DNA of 9,232 bases, from the NCBI GenBank assembly GCA_025997755.1, contig BNVA01000078.1:1-9232 (forward strand), written 5' to 3'. A program made the translations under genes and the position numbers. Source of the DNA: Spirochaetia bacterium (GTDB lineage Bacteria > Spirochaetota > Spirochaetia > Treponematales > Breznakiellaceae). The first letter of the stretch is position 1, and each line of letters starts with the position of its first letter. Shown in pieces: positions 5,538 to 9,232 of this stretch. The notes beneath the pieces are model-generated. The model was not told the DNA's origin. It did no database searches and saw nothing but the letters and a program-made list of their open reading frames with translations.

Positions 5538-7268
5538 TTATGCGGCATTGTTTTTGTCTTCTTTTTTACGTTTGATCTTTTTGGTGGTGGTTTCTTCCAT
5601 ACGCTCGTCAAGGATCGTTGTCTTTTCGATTTTTTGGTAAGACTGCAGGCGCTGGTTTACCTCCGTGATGATTGCTTTCATACGTTCCTTAATCTGATCT
5701 TTCATAGCAGCGCCGGCATCCTTAAAGTGCTCAAGGTTCGGGAAAATCACGGCTTCGATATGCTCCGCATTTTTCTTTTTGTCCTGCACGTAGCCGCGCA
5801 CGAGGACTTGCTCAATTTCGTCGAAGAGCTGAAACTCATTTTCGATTTCTTCAGGGTAAACATTTTTACCGCCTTCCGTAACGATCATGTTTTTGGCGCG
5901 TCCCGTTAAGTAAAGATAATTTTCGCTGTCAAGGTATCCTAGATCGCCGGTCTTTAGGTAGCCGTCTTCGGTAAAAGTAGCGCGCGTTTCTTCGGGCATT
6001 TCAAAATAGCCCTGCATAACCATCGGACCTTTTAGTATTACCTCGCCTACTCCGCGCTCATCCGGGTCTAGTATTTTCATATCTACGCCCGGTATCACTT
6101 TACCTACGCTTGTTTCCTTGTAATGCTCAATTGGGTTTAGGTTGATGATGGGGGAGGTTTCCGTGAGTCCATAACCTTGGACAAAATCTACGCCAAGTTG
6201 GTTGAACTTGCGGAAGACTTGCGGAGCCAGAGGTCCGCCGCCCGCTATACAGGTACGTAATGTTGTGAGCGATGCTTGATCGAGTACTGCCTTAAACAAT
6301 TTTTTACCCAAGTTTACGCCGGTAGTTTTTTTGATAAGCCCGGAAACTGCCATTAGAAAACTTATGATTCCGTAGACCATTATGCCCTTTGCACGGACAC
6401 CCCGCAGAATTCCCGCAATGAGTTTATTAAAAAGCATGGGAACACCCAGCAAAACGGTGATTTTTGCCGCTTTGAGATCGTGCATTATGGCACTGACTAC
6501 CATCCTTTTACCGAAAACCGCTTCCCCACCCTGTGAAAGCGGCTCAATAAAGGCAGCAAGCATGGTATAGGCATGGTGAATCGGCAGTAAAACATAGAAA
6601 ATATCCGTATGGTAGACATCGAAAGGAACACCCTGTGCCAAATAACAGTCCGAAACTAGGTTTTTATGTGAAAGCATGACGCCCTTCGGTGTGCCGGTGG
6701 TGCCGGATGTAAATAATATGGCGGCAAGATCATTCTCCGTAACAGGGCTGTTTTCGGTAAAGGATTCACCATCCAGATCATAAATATAGCTTCCCTTCCC
6801 TTTTTTAAGAGAGATTACTTCGATTAAATTACCCTTGTTATTTGCATAGCGGTCGTGTTTTTCTTCGTCAATAAACAGTATCCTTGCCTTTGAGGTTTTT
6901 AAGAGCAATTCGATTTCGTCATCTTTAAGCTGATAGTCGAGCGGCACGACTGTGGCGTGGGCAAATAGAACGCCTAAATAGGCTACACCCCATTCGGGAG
7001 CATTTTTCCCGGAAACTGCTACTTTATCACCTTTTTGTATCCCTTTACTGCGCAGCCAACGTGAAACGGCTTCTATTTTTGCTAAGACTTCTGTGTAATT
7101 CATGCTGATTCTGTCAGGTTCATAGATTGTAAAACATGCACGCTCAGGGTATCTTGATACGCTGATTTTAAACATTTCCGGTAATGTAGGCCATTCACCT
7201 GAAAAAGCCTTTCCGCGATATTTTTCCAAAAAGTCCCATGGTTTTACATCACGTTTAATTGTTCTCAT
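5538..7268 (-). CDS. AMP-dependent acyl-CoA ligase (long-chain fatty acid-CoA ligase-like)
   Basis: Adenylate-forming enzyme of 576 residues, predicted to activate a fatty or other carboxylic acid with ATP and join it to CoA. Family motifs in order are the P-loop-like TSGTTGTPKGVMLSH (187-201), GYGLTETSP (365-373), TGDLGYLD (440-447) and the hinge region GRAKNMIVTEGGKNVYPEEIE (456-476). A C-terminal TTKKIKR has K564 in the usual catalytic lysine position. A hydrophobic stretch at about 296-312 may contact the membrane. There is no signal peptide. The opening residues and overall style resemble ligases annotated in Treponema species, from memory. An AGGAG lies 13 bases before the ATG, unusually far; a TACAAT box seven bases before it offers a leaderless alternative. 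The chain length of the substrate cannot be told. Confidence 0.88.
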   Translation of the reverse strand: MRTIKRDVKPWDFLEKYRGKAFSGEWPTLPEMFKISVSRYPERACFTIYEPDRISMNYTEVLAKIEAVSRWLRSKGIQKGDKVAVSGKNAPEWGVAYLGVLFAHATVVPLDYQLKDDEIELLLKTSKARILFIDEEKHDRYANNKGNLIEVISLKKGKGSYIYDLDGESFTENSPVTENDLAAILFTSGTTGTPKGVMLSHKNLVSDCYLAQGVPFDVYHTDIFYVLLPIHHAYTMLAAFIEPLSQGGEAVFGKRMVVSAIMHDLKAAKITVLLGVPMLFNKLIAGILRGVRAKGIMVYGIISFLMAVSGLIKKTTGVNLGKKLFKAVLDQASLTTLRTCIAGGGPLAPQVFRKFNQLGVDFVQGYGLTETSPIINLNPIEHYKETSVGKVIPGVDMKILDPDERGVGEVILKGPMVMQGYFEMPEETRATFTEDGYLKTGDLGYLDSENYLYLTGRAKNMIVTEGGKNVYPEEIENEFQLFDEIEQVLVRGYVQDKKKNAEHIEAVIFPNLEHFKDAGAAMKDQIKERMKAIITEVNQRLQSYQKIEKTTILDERMEETTTKKIKRKKEDKNNAA

Positions 7269-7275
7269 AATTGTA

Positions 7276-7281
7276 ATTGTA
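7276..7281 (-). promoter_or_regulatory. Candidate -10 box of the acyl-CoA ligase gene
   Basis: On the - strand TACAAT (7281-7276, five of six matches) ends seven bases before the ATG. No good -35 is seen at 16-18 bases, only TTATTA (7304-7299). An AGGAG at 7286-7282 is 13 bases from the ATG, longer than usual. If TACAAT is the -10, this AGGAG would not be transcribed. Confidence 0.4.
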
Positions 7282-7290
7282 CTCCTAAAT

Positions 7291-7325
7291 TTGATAAATA
7301 ATAAAAAACGAAGTCCTAGCTTCGT
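7291..7325 (-). terminator. Terminator-like hairpin upstream of the acyl-CoA ligase gene
   Basis: ACGAAG (7308-7313) and CTTCGT (7320-7325) are perfect 6-base arms with a six-base loop. Read on the - strand, the stem runs directly into six T and a further AT-rich stretch, the classic intrinsic terminator form. On the + strand only ATTTT follows. It sits 40 bases before the ligase start and on the ligase's own strand. It may insulate the ligase from antisense transcription arriving from the lipoprotein/comM side, or act as an attenuator if a promoter lies further upstream. Confidence 0.6.
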
Positions 7326-7393
7326 ATTTTGGACACTTTAAACTAAATAAAAGTTGCATGACAATAGGTCTACACTTGATAAGCGTTTTTTTG

Positions 7394-7399
7394 TAGAAT
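7394..7399 (+). promoter_or_regulatory. -10 box directly before the lipoprotein gene
   Basis: TAGAAT (five of six matches to TATAAT) is followed by exactly six bases and then the ATG at 7406, so the predicted transcript would start at the start codon. The -35 candidate at 17 bases, TACACT (7371-7376), is weak. The box also contains an in-frame TAG stop (7394-7396), which rules out an earlier start. Confidence 0.5.
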
Positions 7400-7405
7400 A
7401 GAAAA

Positions 7406-7759
7406 ATGCCGGTGCTTTTAATTTTGGTGCTGTTTGTTTCTTGCTCGCGTCCCCCTGCGGAAGATGAGATAAAAATACCTGTAACCCCACCGCTTTCGCG
7501 CGAGGTAATAGGTTACGGCGTTGTCAATAACAACTATATTCATGTAGTGGATAAGCAGGGAGAAGGCGGCAACACTCTGGGTTTTTTGCGTAAAGGCTCC
7601 ATAGTCGAAATATCGGAAAGACGCCCGCTCGTATCGGGTGAAAAATCGGAAAGCTGGGTATTTGCAAAAGGCGCTTATTCCGGTTGGCTGCGTGAAAATG
7701 AACTGCGTATATACCCGTCAAAGGCACAAGCGGAAACCGCCGCAAAAAATTTACAATAA
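7406..7759 (+). CDS. Small putative lipoprotein with SH3-like domain
   Basis: Protein of 117 residues. The first 12 residues are hydrophobic and lead to a lipobox-like LFVSC with C13 as the likely lipidated cysteine. The relaxed lipobox resembles those of spirochaetes. The n-region carries no basic residue and the signal is very short, but an in-frame TAG at 7394-7396 excludes extension upstream. The mature part (about 34-105) reads like a bacterial SH3 domain: a GYGVVNNNYIHV opening, GFLRKGSIVEI, and a final SGWLRENELRIYPS block. It ends in a short alanine-rich tail. SH3-like lipoproteins often sit in the periplasm near peptidoglycan, but no specific role can be assigned. The gene is divergent from the acyl-CoA ligase and 54 bases upstream of comM on the same strand. 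Confidence 0.75.
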   Translation: MPVLLILVLFVSCSRPPAEDEIKIPVTPPLSREVIGYGVVNNNYIHVVDKQGEGGNTLGFLRKGSIVEISERRPLVSGEKSESWVFAKGAYSGWLRENELRIYPSKAQAETAAKNLQ

Positions 7760-7769
7760 TTTTTTTAAA

Positions 7770-7799
7770 ATGATAGAAGCGTAAAGGCATTTTTATACT
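7770..7799 (+). promoter_or_regulatory. Candidate comM promoter
   Basis: The -10 box TATACT (7794-7799, five of six matches) has a -35 candidate ATGATA (7770-7775, four of six) at an 18-base spacing. Transcription would start near 7806, giving a leader of only about eight bases before the ATG at 7814, with no Shine-Dalgarno site. No clear terminator separates this from the lipoprotein gene, so co-transcription is also possible. Confidence 0.35.
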
Positions 7800-7813
7800 G
7801 TAATAGATATGCT

Positions 7814-9232
7814 ATGTTTGTTGTTTCTTATTCGCCTTTAGGGTACGAAGGCATTTTAATCAGAGTTGAAGCCGATATACGGCGCGGTATTCCGGGTGTT
7901 GATATAAGCGGGTTAGCCGCAGGCGCGGTACGGGAAGCGCGTGATCGTGTAAGGGCGGCATTCAGGAATTCGGGGTTTAATTTTCCTAACGACAGGATAC
8001 TTATCAATTTAGCTCCGGCCGGAATAAAAAAGGACGGCGCGGGATTGGATTTGCCCATAGCTCTGGCAGTTATGGCGGCTGCCGGTTCCGCTCCGCCCGC
8101 CCACAATACTATGGTTTTGGGCGAGCTTGAACTATCCGGCAGGATTCGTCCGGTGCGGGGCGTACTGGCGGCAGCGGCTGCCGGGCTTGATGCCGGTGTA
8201 ACGGATTTTATTGTACCGGCGGAAAACGCTATGGAAGCGGCTATTCTGGCAGGGGTAAGGGTTACAGGCGTTTCTACGCTTGAAGATGCTGTACAAGCCC
8301 TGGAAATACGCGAAAAAACGGGTTTTTTACCAAAAACCATTTTTAAAAATGTGGAAACCCCATCTATCTGTAATGACCAATACTGCGGTGATTTTGCCGA
8401 TGTTCTTGGACAAAACCGGTATAAACGTACGCTTGAAATAGCCGCCGCCGGAGGGCACAATTTGCTTGTGTTTGGCCCGCCCGGGGCAGGAAAAACAATG
8501 CTTGCCCGGAGGATGCCTTCGATAATGGCAAAACTGACCGAGAAAGAAGCCGTAACCGTTACACGCCTGCATAGTCTTGCCGGTTTATTCGTTGAAGATT
8601 CAGGCGCTTTAGGCGGAAAAGGCGGTTCCCTGATAAGGCAGCCTCCGTTCCGCTCTCCTCATCATTCGGCAAGTGCGGAAGGTATCTTGGGTGGAGGAAA
8701 AATGGTACGTCCGGGTGAAATAAGCCTTGCCCATCTGGGGGTTTTGTTTCTTGACGAAGCCCCCGAATTCAAGATCAACGTACTCCAGTCGCTTAGAGAG
8801 CCGATGGAAGATCGTGTTATTACGATCTCCCGTGCCGAGGGCACGGTAAGACTTCCTGCGTGTTTTCAACTTCTTTTGGCGGCAAATCCCTGCCCATGCG
8901 GCAAACTGGGAATACGGAATAAATCACGCGCGGAATCGGGATGTTTCTGCTCTGTAGAAGAAATACACAGGTACTGGCGAAAATTCGGCGCGGCTCTACT
9001 TGACCGTGTTGAATTACGTGCGGCGGTAAGCACACCCAAAAATCACGGCATAAGCGGCGCAGGTGAAGAAAAGAGCGCGGCCGTTGCGGAAAGGGTGCTA
9101 AGAGCCGTAGAAATACAGAGGGACAGATTCAAAAATATTGATGGCGGCTACCGTAATGCCTGTATGAGTTCCGGCATGGCGGAAAAATTCTGCGCATTAA
9201 ATGATGCCGCGCGTGATTTATTCCGTATTCCC
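7814..9232 (+). CDS. comM: ComM / YifB family Mg-chelatase-like AAA+ ATPase (3' end outside window)
   Basis: The first 473 codons of a ComM-type protein, with the frame open to the window end. ComM forms a hexameric helicase that promotes branch migration during integration of transforming DNA in bacteria where it has been studied; many non-competent species also carry it. Residues 1-165 match the N-terminal Lon-protease-like (ChlI) domain, including RGIPGVDISGL (24-34) and AGIKKDGAGLDLPIAL (69-84). The AAA+ core follows: Walker A GPPGAGKT (221-228), FRSPHHSASAEGILGGG (279-295), Walker B VLFLDE (310-315) and LLDRVELRAAV (395-405). Cysteines C360, C362, C377 and C379 form the family's cysteine cluster, perhaps binding zinc. 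The C-terminal Mg-chelatase domain is mostly cut off. The + strand alone is coding here; long antisense frames are shadows. Confidence 0.92.
   Translation, partial: MFVVSYSPLGYEGILIRVEADIRRGIPGVDISGLAAGAVREARDRVRAAFRNSGFNFPNDRILINLAPAGIKKDGAGLDLPIALAVMAAAGSAPPAHNTMVLGELELSGRIRPVRGVLAAAAAGLDAGVTDFIVPAENAMEAAILAGVRVTGVSTLEDAVQALEIREKTGFLPKTIFKNVETPSICNDQYCGDFADVLGQNRYKRTLEIAAAGGHNLLVFGPPGAGKTMLARRMPSIMAKLTEKEAVTVTRLHSLAGLFVEDSGALGGKGGSLIRQPPFRSPHHSASAEGILGGGKMVRPGEISLAHLGVLFLDEAPEFKINVLQSLREPMEDRVITISRAEGTVRLPACFQLLLAANPCPCGKLGIRNKSRAESGCFCSVEEIHRYWRKFGAALLDRVELRAAVSTPKNHGISGAGEEKSAAVAERVLRAVEIQRDRFKNIDGGYRNACMSSGMAEKFCALNDAARDLFRIP

Noticed and set aside
7828..8460. 210-residue frame on the - strand
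   Set aside because: It is the antisense shadow of comM, whose domains are continuous on the + strand. The frame's composition (alanine, serine and proline rich) is what GC-rich antisense gives.
1..9232. CRISPR array, insertion sequence, prophage or attachment site
   Set aside because: No regularly spaced direct repeats, transposase, integrase or terminal inverted repeats were seen; the genes are housekeeping or metabolic.

Overview
The window looks like an ordinary chromosomal segment of moderate GC from an anaerobic bacterium. Several features suggest a spirochaete of the Treponema type, though I infer this from the gene set and protein style without any search. They are the spirochaete-like AMP-binding acyl-CoA ligase, a short lipoprotein with an SH3-like domain, and the near absence of Shine-Dalgarno sequences. 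A CooC-type nickel-insertion ATPase implies a carbon monoxide dehydrogenase (CODH) elsewhere in the genome, and possibly a Wood-Ljungdahl pathway. The two radical-SAM proteins also fit anaerobic life.

Layout: (1) 1-1265, the end of an ABC ATPase and its ABC-2 permease, a NodI/NodJ (DrrA/DrrB)-like exporter pair on the + strand. (2) 1307-2074, cooC, with its own very strong promoter immediately before the ATG. (3) 2071-3324, a phosphoglycerate kinase on the - strand whose sequence is of the archaeal type. It converges on cooC, and both stop codons sit in one shared palindrome that looks like a two-way terminator. (4) 3401-5256, hemW and an NrdG2-type activase, divergent from pgk and probably one operon. 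(5) 5257-5537, a tRNA-Thr(CGU) on the - strand, a long hairpin and a doubtful 25-residue ORF. (6) 5538-7268, an acyl-CoA ligase on the - strand. (7) 7406-7759, a small SH3-like lipoprotein. (8) 7814 to the window end, the first 473 codons of comM, a Mg-chelatase-like AAA+ helicase.

The genes do not form one pathway. The best-supported couplings are ATPase with permease (stop and start codons abut) and hemW with the nrdG-like gene (8-base gap). The ABC pair may serve the same metal or CODH physiology as cooC, but that rests on position alone.

No clearly new multi-gene system is visible. The most interesting signals are: a recurring TANAAT -10 box 5-7 bases before the ATG of four separate genes, suggesting leaderless mRNAs; an archaeal-type PGK in a bacterial setting; the symmetrical TTAA stop/terminator palindrome; and two hairpins that simple annotation does not explain.
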